Counted from the stretch's first letter, positions 39,412 to 48,303 are shown. The stretch is DNA of 52,985 nucleotides from Deltaproteobacteria bacterium (GCA_029261795.1 JAJDAP010000099.1:1-52985), one strand, 5' to 3'. Notes: generated by a model from the letters alone, not told the origin. Numbers and translations: made by a program.

Positions 39412-40437
39412 ATGCATGTCTACGCCTCCGTCGACGATCCGCAGATGTCGTTGCGCGACGTGCCCGCTCACGCCCAGCGCGCCGAGCGTCTGGGCTTCGA
39501 TGGCCTGATCGTGCCCGAGGTGGTGAACGACGCAGTTCTCACCTCACTGCTCGCGCTCGAGCACACGACCACGCTGCGCGTTCTTACCGGTGTCGTGATT
39601 GCATTCGCCCGTAGCCCCATGGTCTTGGCCCAACAAGCCTGGGGTCTTGCCGAAATGTCGGGCGGTCGGTTCGAACTCGGCCTCGGCCCCCAGGTGAAGG
39701 GCAACATCGAGAAGCGTTTCGGCATGACCTGGAGCGCACCGGCCGCGCGCATGCGCGACTACGTCGGTGCCATGCGCGCCGTGTTCGATTGCTGGCAGAA
39801 CGATGCACCCCTCCAGTTCGAAAGCGAGAGCTACACGCTCACGCGGATGCAGCCCTTCTTCAAGCCGGCACCGCTGGCGGGCGGGGTCACGCCGCCCATC
39901 ATCATGGGCGCCATCGGGCCGCGGATGTGCGAAGTCGCCGGCGAGCTCGCCGATCGTGTGATCGGGCACCCGACGAACTCCACGCCCGAGTATCTGCGCG
40001 ACGTGATGCGCCCGAGACTCGATGCCGGCGGCGCACGAAGCGGCCGGCCGGCGGGAAGCGTCGACCTGATCGCCAACCCCATGATCGCGACGGGCCCCGA
40101 CGACGCAGCGGTTGCCGAGGAACGCGAAGCCGCACGTCAGGTGTTGACCTTCACGTACTCGACGCCCGCCTACTGGGCCACGCTCGAACATCATGGCTGG
40201 GGAGACGTTGGCCGGCAGTTGCTGGAGAAGACGCGGAGCGGTGACTGGGCTGGCATGAACACACTGGTCACGGACGAGATGCTCGAGGTCCTGGTGCCGG
40301 CCGCTTGCCATGACGAGATCGCATCCCTGGTCCGAGCGCGATACGACGGTGTGGCCGGCGGCATCAGCCTCCGCATGCCCCAGGATGCAGGCCAGGACAC
40401 AGCTTTCGCCGCGGTCGTGGCATCCCTTCAGTCCTGA
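39412..40437 (+). CDS. LLM-class F420-dependent oxidoreductase (Rv3520c-like)
   Basis: A 341-residue luciferase-like TIM-barrel enzyme: FDGLIVPEVVNDAVLTSLLAL, RFELGLGPQVKGNIEKRFG, a PIIMGAIGPRMCEVAGELAD segment. It matches the F420-dependent group that includes Rv3520c of the mycobacterial KstR regulon. The substrate is not known. It ends the operon and overlaps the convergent membrane protein gene by 10 bases. Start ATG 39412, without a clear Shine-Dalgarno. Confidence 0.9.
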   Translation: MHVYASVDDPQMSLRDVPAHAQRAERLGFDGLIVPEVVNDAVLTSLLALEHTTTLRVLTGVVIAFARSPMVLAQQAWGLAEMSGGRFELGLGPQVKGNIEKRFGMTWSAPAARMRDYVGAMRAVFDCWQNDAPLQFESESYTLTRMQPFFKPAPLAGGVTPPIIMGAIGPRMCEVAGELADRVIGHPTNSTPEYLRDVMRPRLDAGGARSGRPAGSVDLIANPMIATGPDDAAVAEEREAARQVLTFTYSTPAYWATLEHHGWGDVGRQLLEKTRSGDWAGMNTLVTDEMLEVLVPAACHDEIASLVRARYDGVAGGISLRMPQDAGQDTAFAAVVASLQS

Positions 40438-41798
40438 CTGGTCGGCGTGCTCTCCTCCCGGTGGCGCGACGCGGCGATCACCCAGAAGCCGAATAATACC
40501 ACGATGAACTCGATCGGTGAGCGATGGCTCCAGCGCAAGACGTTGGCCGCGTGGCTCGATGCAATCATGTAGACCGGAAGCGTGACCAGGCAGAGCCAGA
40601 GTCCGATCTCCATCAGGCCCTGCCGACGGACGCGGATCACTCCGGCCACAGCGGCGATACAGAGTAGGATCCAGCTGATCGTGAGCGGAACGTTCCACCA
40701 GAACGCGCCAGGCCAATTTCGGGCGGTTTCGAAGATGGCAGCCAGTGGGCCGGTCTCGTCCGAGCGCCTGGCAAGGTGCGAGCGGCTTCTCGGCAGTTGG
40801 TAGATTTCCAGATACCGACCCATGAACGCATTCACACCGAGGTTCATCGTCCAGGTGGGGGCGTCGGCCGCGATCGTGCGAAGCGTCGCGCCAGGGTGCC
40901 GAACCGCGAAGGCGGCGAAAGCGCCTGGGCCAAGCACATCGTTGCGGCCCGGGGGAAGTTCCAGCGAGGCGCCCGAATGCTGGGCGATTCGTTTCGCTCG
41001 GTCGTGGAGGTTCGCCTCCAGGGAGTGCGAGGAGACGCCCCAGCCGAAGGGGCCGCCCATGGCCACGCTGGTCAGCGGAATGGCAAGACCGAGGACCAGA
41101 GAGGGGACGGCGCAGAGCGCCATCTTGCGCCAGCTCGTGCTGCGGAACCCGAGCAGGAGAGCCATTTCGATGAGAGGGAACAGGACGAAGGCGGGCCGAA
41201 GTATCGCCGCCAGGCCGGCAAGGACACCCGCGCCTAGCAAGGCACCATTCGAGTTCCGTCCGCTCGCGAGTGCGTGAACCAACAGCGCCACGTGACCCAC
41301 GAGCAGTGGCGTGAAGAAGGCTTCGGTGGAAACGACGTGCGGATGGAGCAGACGCCCGGGGAAGATCGCGTAGACGACGGCAGCCATGAACGCGAGACCG
41401 ATGCTTCCGAAACAACGGCGCGCGAGCCCGTAGCAGGCGAGCACGCCGAGTAGCCCGACCAGGACCTGGGCGATCACGACGCCGGCGATCTCGCCCCAGA
41501 GCCAGGGCAAGAGATGGAATAGGAAGTCACCCGGGTTTCCGTACGCCAGGAACAGCGTGCTGGCCGGCGTCTCCTTCATCAGGTCGGAGACTTCGAGCAA
41601 CGTCTCGAGACGACCGCCGGAGCGGTCGCCCATCAAGAACGCAACGTTCCGCGTCGCCTCGTTGCCGAAGTAGAGCAGGGCGTGGCCGATCAGGTAGCTC
41701 GCGGCCAGGAGCAAGGGCGCCATCCAGGCGCCACGGAATCCTGGTCTGCGTTCCTCTGGCGTCGACAAATCCGGGCCCCTCGAGCGAGTGTGCGACAC
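40428..41798 (-). CDS. Glycosyltransferase-like polytopic membrane protein (GT-C/ArnT-like)
   Basis: A 456-residue protein with about ten to eleven hydrophobic helices and a short extracytoplasmic loop after the first, with the acidic pattern FLMGDRSGGRLETLLE and GNPGDFLFHLLPW. The layout fits the GT-C/PMT-2 superfamily that uses lipid-linked sugars. It lies between two steroid operons but on the other strand. GTG start at 41798; the TGATAGATT box (41819-41827) lies 20 bases upstream. Function and sugar unknown. Confidence 0.8.
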   Translation of the reverse strand: MSHTRSRGPDLSTPEERRPGFRGAWMAPLLLAASYLIGHALLYFGNEATRNVAFLMGDRSGGRLETLLEVSDLMKETPASTLFLAYGNPGDFLFHLLPWLWGEIAGVVIAQVLVGLLGVLACYGLARRCFGSIGLAFMAAVVYAIFPGRLLHPHVVSTEAFFTPLLVGHVALLVHALASGRNSNGALLGAGVLAGLAAILRPAFVLFPLIEMALLLGFRSTSWRKMALCAVPSLVLGLAIPLTSVAMGGPFGWGVSSHSLEANLHDRAKRIAQHSGASLELPPGRNDVLGPGAFAAFAVRHPGATLRTIAADAPTWTMNLGVNAFMGRYLEIYQLPRSRSHLARRSDETGPLAAIFETARNWPGAFWWNVPLTISWILLCIAAVAGVIRVRRQGLMEIGLWLCLVTLPVYMIASSHAANVLRWSHRSPIEFIVVLFGFWVIAASRHREESTPTSQD

Positions 41799-41871
41799 CG
41801 GGTCGGTGCGCGCGGGGAATCTATCATGTCGTGCCGGGGCGTCGCGATCGACATGCGTCGGCGCGGCGGCC

Positions 41872-41877
41872 TATCCT
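41872..41877 (+). promoter_or_regulatory. -10 hexamer for a leaderless SGNH-hydrolase transcript
   Basis: TATCCT, then 7 bases (GCCCGAC), then the GTG at 41885. No Shine-Dalgarno is present, and this spacing also picks that GTG over the upstream start at 41831. Confidence 0.5.
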
Positions 41878-41884
41878 GCCCGAC

Positions 41885-43288
41885 GTGTCACAACTCGAGC
41901 GGGACGAAGCGCCCGGGCCCACGGCGACGCGAGGAACCGCCGACCGTGGCCCCAACAATCGGATCGGACGCATCGGCGCGATCGCTTCCCTGCTGGTCGT
42001 TGGCTGCGCGATCATCGCGATGGTCATCCAGGACCACAGCCGGGCGCTTCCTCTCGGTTTGCAGAACCAGGGACGCGAAACCTGGGCGCTGATGACCGGG
42101 GTGGCGCTCGGCACGGCCGTCGCGATCGCCCTGGTCCTGATCGCGGATCTACTGGGGATGGGCCGCCGCTTCGGGCTGGCAGGGGCAGCGCGGGCTATCC
42201 GCGGTGGAATCTTCGCATTCGTGATGGTCGAGTTGTTGCTAGCCGGCCTCGACCTGAGCGTCGTCTCGCGCGGTCCCGGTGCCTGGTTGGGCGGCCCCTA
42301 CCAGGAAGTGAAGGGTGCGGAGGGCGAATGGGTCGCGCTGAAGAAGGCACATGCGGGTTCGCGACTGGGCTTCCGGACCGTCGCGCCATGGCCCGAAGAA
42401 AGCGACGCCTTGCGCATCCTCTTCCTGGGAGATTCCTACACCGAGGGCAGCGGTCGGGCCCCGGCTTGCAACTACCCCGACGTCGTCGCAGATCGACTCG
42501 AGGCGCAGCTCGGCCGTCCCATCGACGTGCTCAATGCCGGCGTCGCCGGACACGGTCCGGACGACACCCGGCGCGTACTGCGCCTGCTGATTCGCGAGCG
42601 GGTGCGGTTCGACGCGATCGTTCAGCAGATCTTTCTCGAGAATGATTTCTCCGACAATCTTCCCGGAACCGAGCGCCGCGTGATGGCCGGGATCATGTTT
42701 CGCACGCCGGCTTCGCCGTTCTTGCAGATCTTTCACCCGATGAACGGCCGCGCCGCACACTGGGCATTGCTGGTTTCGCGATTGGCGCGGGGCGTGTCCG
42801 GCGCTGGCGCCGTCGTTCATCGAGATACCGGAACTTGCGATCTCGATGCGGCGCCCGAGGAATCCGCGCCGAGCGACTGGACGCGCGCGCACATGGCGCA
42901 TCGCTTCGTGACCAACTACGGCCCGACGCCCCGGATCGCGCCCGACGTCGTAGCCCGCGCACTCGAGGGAACCGCCCAGGAGGCGCGCCGGCTCGGCGTC
43001 CCACTCATCAGGGTCGTGTTTCCCGATCGCATCTTGGTGGATACCGATGCGCAGCAACGGCTGGGAATTCGTCCCCACCAATCAGGCTACGATCCCGACC
43101 GCCTCGCGCGATTCGTACGAAAGACCCCGGGGATCCTGATCGACGTGCGCGGCGCCCTCGAGGCCGGCAGCGAGAACTTCAAACAGGACACCCACCTGTC
43201 GGATCTCGGGAACGTGCGCGCCGGCGAAGCGATCGCCTCCGAACTCGCTCGCATCCTTCCCGCGATCGCGCCAGAATTCGGTCCCTAG
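41885..43288 (+). CDS. Membrane-anchored SGNH/GDSL hydrolase
   Basis: A 467-residue protein with two to three N-terminal hydrophobic helices (about 30-50, 65-85, 105-130) and an extracytoplasmic SGNH domain. Block I is LFLGDSYTEGSG (Ser nucleophile), block II/III NAGVAGHGPDD, and block V DTHLSDLGN (Asp, His). Such enzymes remove acyl groups from polysaccharides or lipids. A link to the neighbouring glycosyltransferase is possible. The start is taken as GTG 41885, with upstream GTG 41831 as the alternative. Confidence 0.82.
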   Translation: MSQLERDEAPGPTATRGTADRGPNNRIGRIGAIASLLVVGCAIIAMVIQDHSRALPLGLQNQGRETWALMTGVALGTAVAIALVLIADLLGMGRRFGLAGAARAIRGGIFAFVMVELLLAGLDLSVVSRGPGAWLGGPYQEVKGAEGEWVALKKAHAGSRLGFRTVAPWPEESDALRILFLGDSYTEGSGRAPACNYPDVVADRLEAQLGRPIDVLNAGVAGHGPDDTRRVLRLLIRERVRFDAIVQQIFLENDFSDNLPGTERRVMAGIMFRTPASPFLQIFHPMNGRAAHWALLVSRLARGVSGAGAVVHRDTGTCDLDAAPEESAPSDWTRAHMAHRFVTNYGPTPRIAPDVVARALEGTAQEARRLGVPLIRVVFPDRILVDTDAQQRLGIRPHQSGYDPDRLARFVRKTPGILIDVRGALEAGSENFKQDTHLSDLGNVRAGEAIASELARILPAIAPEFGP

Positions 43289-43335
43289 TCGGGATTCACG
43301 CTGCCAAATGTCAGCGAAGCGTTCCCAAATCGATC

Positions 43336-43371
43336 AACCCCTTGGAACCCATTGAATTCAAAGGGGTTTCT
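43336..43371 (+). terminator. Hairpin terminator after the SGNH gene
   Basis: AACCCCTT (43336-43343) pairs with AAGGGGTT (43361-43368), with a 17-base loop and followed by TTC. It ends 14 bases before the KstR-type operator, insulating the second operon. Confidence 0.45.
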
Positions 43372-43384
43372 GGCTGGACACTGG

Positions 43385-43404
43385 TTTTGAAACGTGTTCT
43401 AATA
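43385..43404. promoter_or_regulatory. KstR-type operator upstream of the second steroid operon
   Basis: ttttgaaacgtgttctaata contains TGAAACGTGTTCTA, which fits TNNAACNNGTTNNA and agrees with the palindrome at 31614 at 14 of 20 positions. It overlaps a TAATAA that could be the -10, about 60 bases before the first ATG (43467). Confidence 0.72.
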
Positions 43405-43466
43405 ACGGCTCCCAGTTGCCGGAATGATTCCGGGCAACACCCCCGAAACTTCGCCAGGAGGTCCGC

Positions 43467-43904
43467 ATGAGCGAACCGTCCCTGACCGCTCCGCACCAGC
43501 TCGCCTACACCTACAAGCGATCGCTGGGCCCGGTGCTCTCACGGTTCTTCACAGCGCTGCGCGATCGCAAGATCCTGGGCGTGAAGCGCAAGGACGGAAC
43601 CGTTCTGGTCCCCGCTCGGGAATACGATCCCGACACGGCGGAGTCGCTCGACGAACTCGTCGAAGTGCAGGATACCGGCGTGGTCCGGAGCTGGTCCTGG
43701 GTGCCGAAACCGCGCGCCCAACAACCGCTTGATCACCCGTTCGCCTACGCGCTAGTCCAGTTGGATGGCGCCGACACCACCATGCTTCATGTGGTAGACG
43801 CGGGAAGCGAGGCGCAGATGGCGACGGGCATGCGCGTCAAGGCGCGCTGGGCCAAGGAAACCAGCGGCGCGATCACGGACTTCGTGTTCGTTCCAGGAGA
43901 GTGA
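43467..43904 (+). CDS. DUF35 (OB-fold) protein without zinc cysteines, Rv3521 N-half-like
   Basis: A 145-residue DUF35/OB-fold protein: YKRSLGPVLSRFFTALRDRKILGVKRKDGTVLVPAREYD, and HPFAYALVQLDGADTTMLHVVD (in pieces). The zinc-ribbon cysteines typical of DUF35 are absent, and none occurs in the protein. It resembles the first half of Rv3521, a DUF35 protein next to ltp4 and ltp3. The DUF35 partner of an aldolase helps substrate handling. AGGAGG is upstream of the ATG. First gene of the operon. Confidence 0.85.
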   Translation: MSEPSLTAPHQLAYTYKRSLGPVLSRFFTALRDRKILGVKRKDGTVLVPAREYDPDTAESLDELVEVQDTGVVRSWSWVPKPRAQQPLDHPFAYALVQLDGADTTMLHVVDAGSEAQMATGMRVKARWAKETSGAITDFVFVPGE

Positions 43905-43907
43905 GCC

Positions 43908-44402
43908 ATGAGTGAAGATCCCATCGAAGTCTTCCTTCAGCCGATCCAGCTCGACTACGACTACACCGCGGGGGTTTCCGCCTCCCGTTTCTTGCGCGCG
44001 ATCGAGCAGGGGAAGCTTCTCGGCCAACGCTGCCCGGTGGATGGTCGGGTCTACTTCCCGAGCCGCGGTTCCTGCCCGCAGCACGCGGTTCCGTTCGCCG
44101 ACGATGGAGCGGTCGAACTGCCGGACCGAGGCACCATCGTCACTTATTCGATCGTGCGGGTTCCGTCGGAGAACATCCCGCTGGAGCTGCCTTACATCAC
44201 GGTCCAGGTCCTGCTCGACGGTGCGGATACGGTGCTGATGCACGTGCTCGACGGGGATCTCGACACCGTGCGCATGGGGTTGCGCGTCGAGGCGGTCTGG
44301 AAGCCGAAGGAAGAGTGGACCACCTCGCTCGCGAACATCCTGTACTTCCGCCCCCTCGATGAACCGGACGCGGATTACGACAGCTACAAGGAGCACATCT
44401 GA
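43908..44402 (+). CDS. DUF35 (OB-fold) protein with partial zinc site, Rv3521 C-half-like
   Basis: A 164-residue DUF35 protein: ASRFLRAIEQGKLLGQRCPVDGRVYFPSRGSCPQH keeps two Cys plus nearby His/Asp rather than four Cys, then VELPDRGTIVTYSIVRVP and the OB strands ending VWKPKEEW. Together with the preceding 145 residues it adds up to about 309, close to Rv3521 (303), suggesting the mycobacterial protein is a fusion. AGGAG is upstream; it overlaps the next gene by 1 base. Confidence 0.87.
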   Translation: MSEDPIEVFLQPIQLDYDYTAGVSASRFLRAIEQGKLLGQRCPVDGRVYFPSRGSCPQHAVPFADDGAVELPDRGTIVTYSIVRVPSENIPLELPYITVQVLLDGADTVLMHVLDGDLDTVRMGLRVEAVWKPKEEWTTSLANILYFRPLDEPDADYDSYKEHI

Positions 44403-45457
44403 TGCGCGACGTTGCCGTCGTCGGATTCGCACAAAGCGACTCGATGCGCAGGGAGACCGACCGCAACGAGGTCGAGATCCTGATTCCCGTGATGCAGGAA
44501 CTGCGCAAGAAGACCGGTCTCACGAACGACCAGGTCGACTTCGTCTGCTCGGGTTCGAGCGACTACCTTGCGGGCCAGAGCTTCGCCTTCATCGCCGGAC
44601 TCGACGCCGTCGGCGCCTGGCCGCCGATCTGCGAGAGTCACCTCGAGATGGACGGCGCCTGGGCCCTCTACGAGGCCTGGGTGAAGATCCAGATGGGCTA
44701 CGCGGACCTCGCCCTGGTCTACGGCTTCGGCAAGCCCAGCATGGGCGATCTGCCGCTGACCATGGCACTGCAGCTCGATCCGTACACCACGATGCCGCTC
44801 TGGCCCGACGCGATCTCGATTGCGGCGATCCAGGCGCGCCTCTGCCAGGAAGGCGGCACGCTCTCGGCCGAGGAGATGGCCGAGCGAGCCGTGCGCGACC
44901 GCGGCAACGCGAAGTCGAATCCGTACGCCCAGGTGAAGGGCGACTTCAGCGTCGACGGCATCCTCGCGGATCCCTACATCGCGAACCCGCTGCGAAAGCA
45001 CGACTGCTCGCCGATCTCCGACGGCGCTTCGGTGATGATCATTGCCAGTGCCGAGAAGGCTCGGGAATTCCAGGACCGCCCCGCCTTCATTCGCGGCTTC
45101 GAGCACATCTGCGAACCGATGGATTTCGGAGTTCGCGATCTGACTTCTTCGAAGTCCACCGAGATCGCGGCCGAGAAAGCGGGCGTCCGCGCCGACAAGA
45201 TCGACGTGGCGGAGCTCTCGGCACCGTTCACGCACCAGGAGATCCTGGTCGAGCGGGCTCTCGGGCTCGACGAGTCGACGAACATCAACCCGTCGGGCGG
45301 CGCGCTGGCCGGGAACCCGATCATGGCGGTCGGCCTCACGCGAATCGGTGAAGCTGCGGCGCGCATCTGGGATGGCAGCGCGGACCGGGCCGTCGCGCAC
45401 GCGACTTCGGGTCCGTGCCTGCAGCAGAATCTCGTCTGCCTCATGGAGGGGAACTAA
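44402..45457 (+). CDS. Thiolase-fold aldolase, Ltp4-like
   Basis: A 351-residue SCP-x-like thiolase-fold protein lacking the nucleophile Cys: the region reads PPICESHLEMDGAWALYEAW. Other blocks: MRDVAVVGFAQS, FSVDGILADPYIANPLRKHDCSPISDG, and NPSGGALAGNPIMAVGLTRI near the end. It matches Ltp4 (Rv3522), which with Ltp3 acts as a steroid side-chain aldolase in actinobacteria degrading C24-branched sterols. The start overlaps the DUF35 stop (TGATG). Confidence 0.88.
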   Translation: MRDVAVVGFAQSDSMRRETDRNEVEILIPVMQELRKKTGLTNDQVDFVCSGSSDYLAGQSFAFIAGLDAVGAWPPICESHLEMDGAWALYEAWVKIQMGYADLALVYGFGKPSMGDLPLTMALQLDPYTTMPLWPDAISIAAIQARLCQEGGTLSAEEMAERAVRDRGNAKSNPYAQVKGDFSVDGILADPYIANPLRKHDCSPISDGASVMIIASAEKAREFQDRPAFIRGFEHICEPMDFGVRDLTSSKSTEIAAEKAGVRADKIDVAELSAPFTHQEILVERALGLDESTNINPSGGALAGNPIMAVGLTRIGEAAARIWDGSADRAVAHATSGPCLQQNLVCLMEGN

Positions 45458-45459
45458 CG

Positions 45460-46617
45460 ATGGCTGAACTCACCGCCGTCGTCGGCATCGGTCAGACCAA
45501 GTACGTCTCGAAGCGCCTCGACAAGTCCATGCCCGGACTGATCCGCGAAGCGGCCGAGCGCGCCCTCGAAGATGCCGGCTGCACCTGGAATGACATCGAC
45601 GCCGTCATCATGGGCAAGGCGCCCGACATGTTCGAAGGCGTGATGATGCCCGAACTCTTCCTGAACGATGCCATCGGCGGCGCCTACAAGCCGATGCTGC
45701 GGGTCCACACCGCCGGTTCGGTGGGCGGCTCCACCGGGATCGTCGCTGCCAGCATGGTGCAGAGCGGCATCCACGAACGCGTGCTGTGCGTCGCCTACGA
45801 GAAGCAGAGCGAATCGAATGCCACCTGGGCACTCTCGATTTCGTTGCCGTTCTCGTTGGCCAGCGTCGCTGGCGCCGGCGGCTATTTCGCGCCGCTGGTG
45901 CGCGGGTACATCCGACGCTCCGGCGCACCCGAAGACACGGGCATTCGCGTGGCAGTGAAGGATCGGCAGAACGCTTTGCGCAACCCGCTGGCGCACCTCC
46001 AGCTCAAGGACATCTCCTTCGAGATGGTCGCCAACTCGCCGATGCTCTGGGATCCGATCCGTTACCTCGAAACGTGTCCGTCCTCGGATGGTGCCTGCGC
46101 GATGGTGATGGAGAACGAGGCGCTGGCCGGAAAGCGCTCGAACAAGGTCGCCTGGATCCACGCCACCGAGATGAAGAGCGAGCCGACGATGTTCTCTGGC
46201 CGCGATCAGGTGATGCCGCAGGCGATCCTCGACAACTCGAAGAGCCTCTACAAGAAGGCGGGCATCACGAAGCCGCGCGAAGAGATCGACTGCGCCGAGA
46301 TCTACGTGCCGTTCTCGTGGTTCGAGCCGATGTGGATGGAAGGCATGCGCATCACGGACATCAACCAAGGCTGGAAGATGACCTACGAGGGGGCCACCGC
46401 TCTCGACGGCGACTTCCCGGTGAACATGTCCGGCGGCGTGCTGAGTTCGAACCCGATCGGTGCGAGCGGGTTGATCCGTTTCGCCGAAGCCGCACGCCAG
46501 GTACGCGGCATCGCGGGCGACCATCAGGTCGATGGCGCCAAGAAGGCGCTCGGCCACGCCTACGGTGGTGGCTCCCAGTACTTCTCCACCTGGATCGTCA
46601 GTTCCGACAAGCCCTGA
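45460..46617 (+). CDS. Thiolase-fold aldolase, Ltp3-like
   Basis: A 385-residue thiolase-fold protein that also lacks the usual active-site Cys (LRVHTAGSVGGSTGIVAA). TAVVGIGQTKYVSKRLDKS, YLETCPSSDGACAMV, AEIYVPFSWFEPMW and GGVLSSNPIGASGLIRFAEAA follow the family. It resembles Ltp3 (Rv3523), the partner of Ltp4. ATG 45460 is used; the 15-codon in-frame extension overlaps the preceding gene. It likely pairs with the Ltp4-like and DUF35 proteins. Confidence 0.88.
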   Translation: MAELTAVVGIGQTKYVSKRLDKSMPGLIREAAERALEDAGCTWNDIDAVIMGKAPDMFEGVMMPELFLNDAIGGAYKPMLRVHTAGSVGGSTGIVAASMVQSGIHERVLCVAYEKQSESNATWALSISLPFSLASVAGAGGYFAPLVRGYIRRSGAPEDTGIRVAVKDRQNALRNPLAHLQLKDISFEMVANSPMLWDPIRYLETCPSSDGACAMVMENEALAGKRSNKVAWIHATEMKSEPTMFSGRDQVMPQAILDNSKSLYKKAGITKPREEIDCAEIYVPFSWFEPMWMEGMRITDINQGWKMTYEGATALDGDFPVNMSGGVLSSNPIGASGLIRFAEAARQVRGIAGDHQVDGAKKALGHAYGGGSQYFSTWIVSSDKP

Positions 46618-46630
46618 AGAGGAAGCCCCC

Positions 46631-48187
46631 ATGTCTGACCTTGGATTCTGGAACTTCGCCGAATCGGATCCGAGCGGCATCGCCCTGGTCAATCCCGACG
46701 AGACGTTGGTCTCGCGCGAGGATCTCGCAGCGGAATCGAATCGTGTGGCGCGCGGACTGCGCGCGCTCGGTCTCGAGACCGGCGATTCCGTCGCGGTCGT
46801 GCTCGAGAACGGTCAGACCTTCATCGAGCTCTATCTCGCCTGTTTCCAGACCGGCCTCTATCTGGTGCCGATCAACAACCACCTGGCCGGCCCCGAGATC
46901 TCCTACATCGTCGAGAACTCCGAGGCGAAGGTGTTCATCGGATCGTCCGCGTTCAGCGGCCCCGTCGAGAACGCGGCCAAGGAGATGGCGGTTCCCGAGA
47001 GCCACCGCTTCGCGATCGGTGGGCTCGCGGGCTTCCACGACTACGCGGAGATCAAGGAGGGCCACTCCGGCGCACGCCTCGAAGGTGAGATCCGCACCGC
47101 GGGCGCCGTGATGAACTACACGTCCGGCACCACCGGCCGACCCAAGGGGGTGCGCAGACCGCTAGCCCCGCTCGACCCCGATCTGATCGGTGCCGCCTTC
47201 TCGGCGTTCCATCAGATGTTTGGCGTGACGCCGCAGAACGACAACGTGCACATCGTCGGCTCGCCGCTCTATCACACCGCCGTGCTGATGTTCGCGGGCT
47301 CGTCCCTCCACCTGGGCCACACCGTGGTCGTGATGGAGAAGTGGCTGCCGGAGGAGATGCTGCGGCTGATCGATACCTACAAGGTGACCACCAGCCACAT
47401 GGTTCCGACGCAGTTCCATCGCATGCTGCTGCTGCCGAAGGACGTGCGCGAGAAGTACGATTGTTCCTCGACGCGGGCGATGGTGCACGCCGCCGCGCCG
47501 TGCCCGATCCCGATCAAGCGACAGATGCTCGAGTGGTGGGGAAGTTCCATCTGGGAGTACTACGCCGCGACCGAGGGCGGCGGCACCATCGTGGCGCCGG
47601 ACCAGTGGCTCGAGAAGCCCGGTACCGTCGGTGCGGCCTGGGCCAACGCCGAGATCCGGATCTTCGATGACGAGGGCAACGACCTGCCGCCGAACGAATC
47701 GGGAACCGTCTACATGCGCCGGGGCGATGCCGATTTCGAGTACTACAAGGACGAGGGCAAGACCAGGGAAGCGCGCCTCGGCAACTACTTCACGGTCGGC
47801 GACATCGGCTATCTCGACGAGGACGGCTTCCTCTTCCTGAACGATCGCAAGAACGACATGATCATCTCGGGCGGCGCGAACATCTATCCCGCCGAGATCG
47901 AGAGCACGCTGATCACCCATCCGAAGGTGGGAGACGTCGCGGTCTTCGGAATCCCGAACGAGGACTGGGGCGAAGAGGTGAAGGCCGTGATCGAGCCGAT
48001 CGAGGGTGTCGCCCCGGGCGATGAACTGACCACGGAGATTCTCGCCTGGGCCGCGGACAAGCTCGCCAAGTACAAGACACCGCGCTCCATCGACTACATC
48101 GCCGAGATGCCCCGCGACCCGAACGGAAAGCTCTACAAGCGAAAACTCCGCGATCCCTACTGGGAAGGCCGCGAGCGCGCGATCTAG
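46631..48187 (+). CDS. Acyl-CoA synthetase (FadD-like AMP-binding enzyme)
   Basis: A 518-residue acyl-CoA ligase: P-loop YTSGTTGRPKGV (163-174), EYYAATEGGG (A5), NYFTVGDIGYLDEDGFLFLNDRKNDMIISGGANIYPAEIE in pieces, and the A10 Lys at about 500 (PNGKLYKRKLR). It would activate a carboxylated sterol side chain or other acid to its CoA ester. The sequence is closer to a FadD4/FadD1-like group than to FadD19. AGGAAG precedes the ATG. Confidence 0.93.
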   Translation: MSDLGFWNFAESDPSGIALVNPDETLVSREDLAAESNRVARGLRALGLETGDSVAVVLENGQTFIELYLACFQTGLYLVPINNHLAGPEISYIVENSEAKVFIGSSAFSGPVENAAKEMAVPESHRFAIGGLAGFHDYAEIKEGHSGARLEGEIRTAGAVMNYTSGTTGRPKGVRRPLAPLDPDLIGAAFSAFHQMFGVTPQNDNVHIVGSPLYHTAVLMFAGSSLHLGHTVVVMEKWLPEEMLRLIDTYKVTTSHMVPTQFHRMLLLPKDVREKYDCSSTRAMVHAAAPCPIPIKRQMLEWWGSSIWEYYAATEGGGTIVAPDQWLEKPGTVGAAWANAEIRIFDDEGNDLPPNESGTVYMRRGDADFEYYKDEGKTREARLGNYFTVGDIGYLDEDGFLFLNDRKNDMIISGGANIYPAEIESTLITHPKVGDVAVFGIPNEDWGEEVKAVIEPIEGVAPGDELTTEILAWAADKLAKYKTPRSIDYIAEMPRDPNGKLYKRKLRDPYWEGRERAI

Positions 48188-48303
48188 ACACGCCGCGCCG
48201 CGCGAGCGGACCGCAAGCCACCAAGACGAAAGGGTTCGCCCCTGGCACCTCGCAAGCCGCCTCGGCGCGCCGCGAGCCGCAGGCGAGCAAAGAACCAATA
48301 AAG

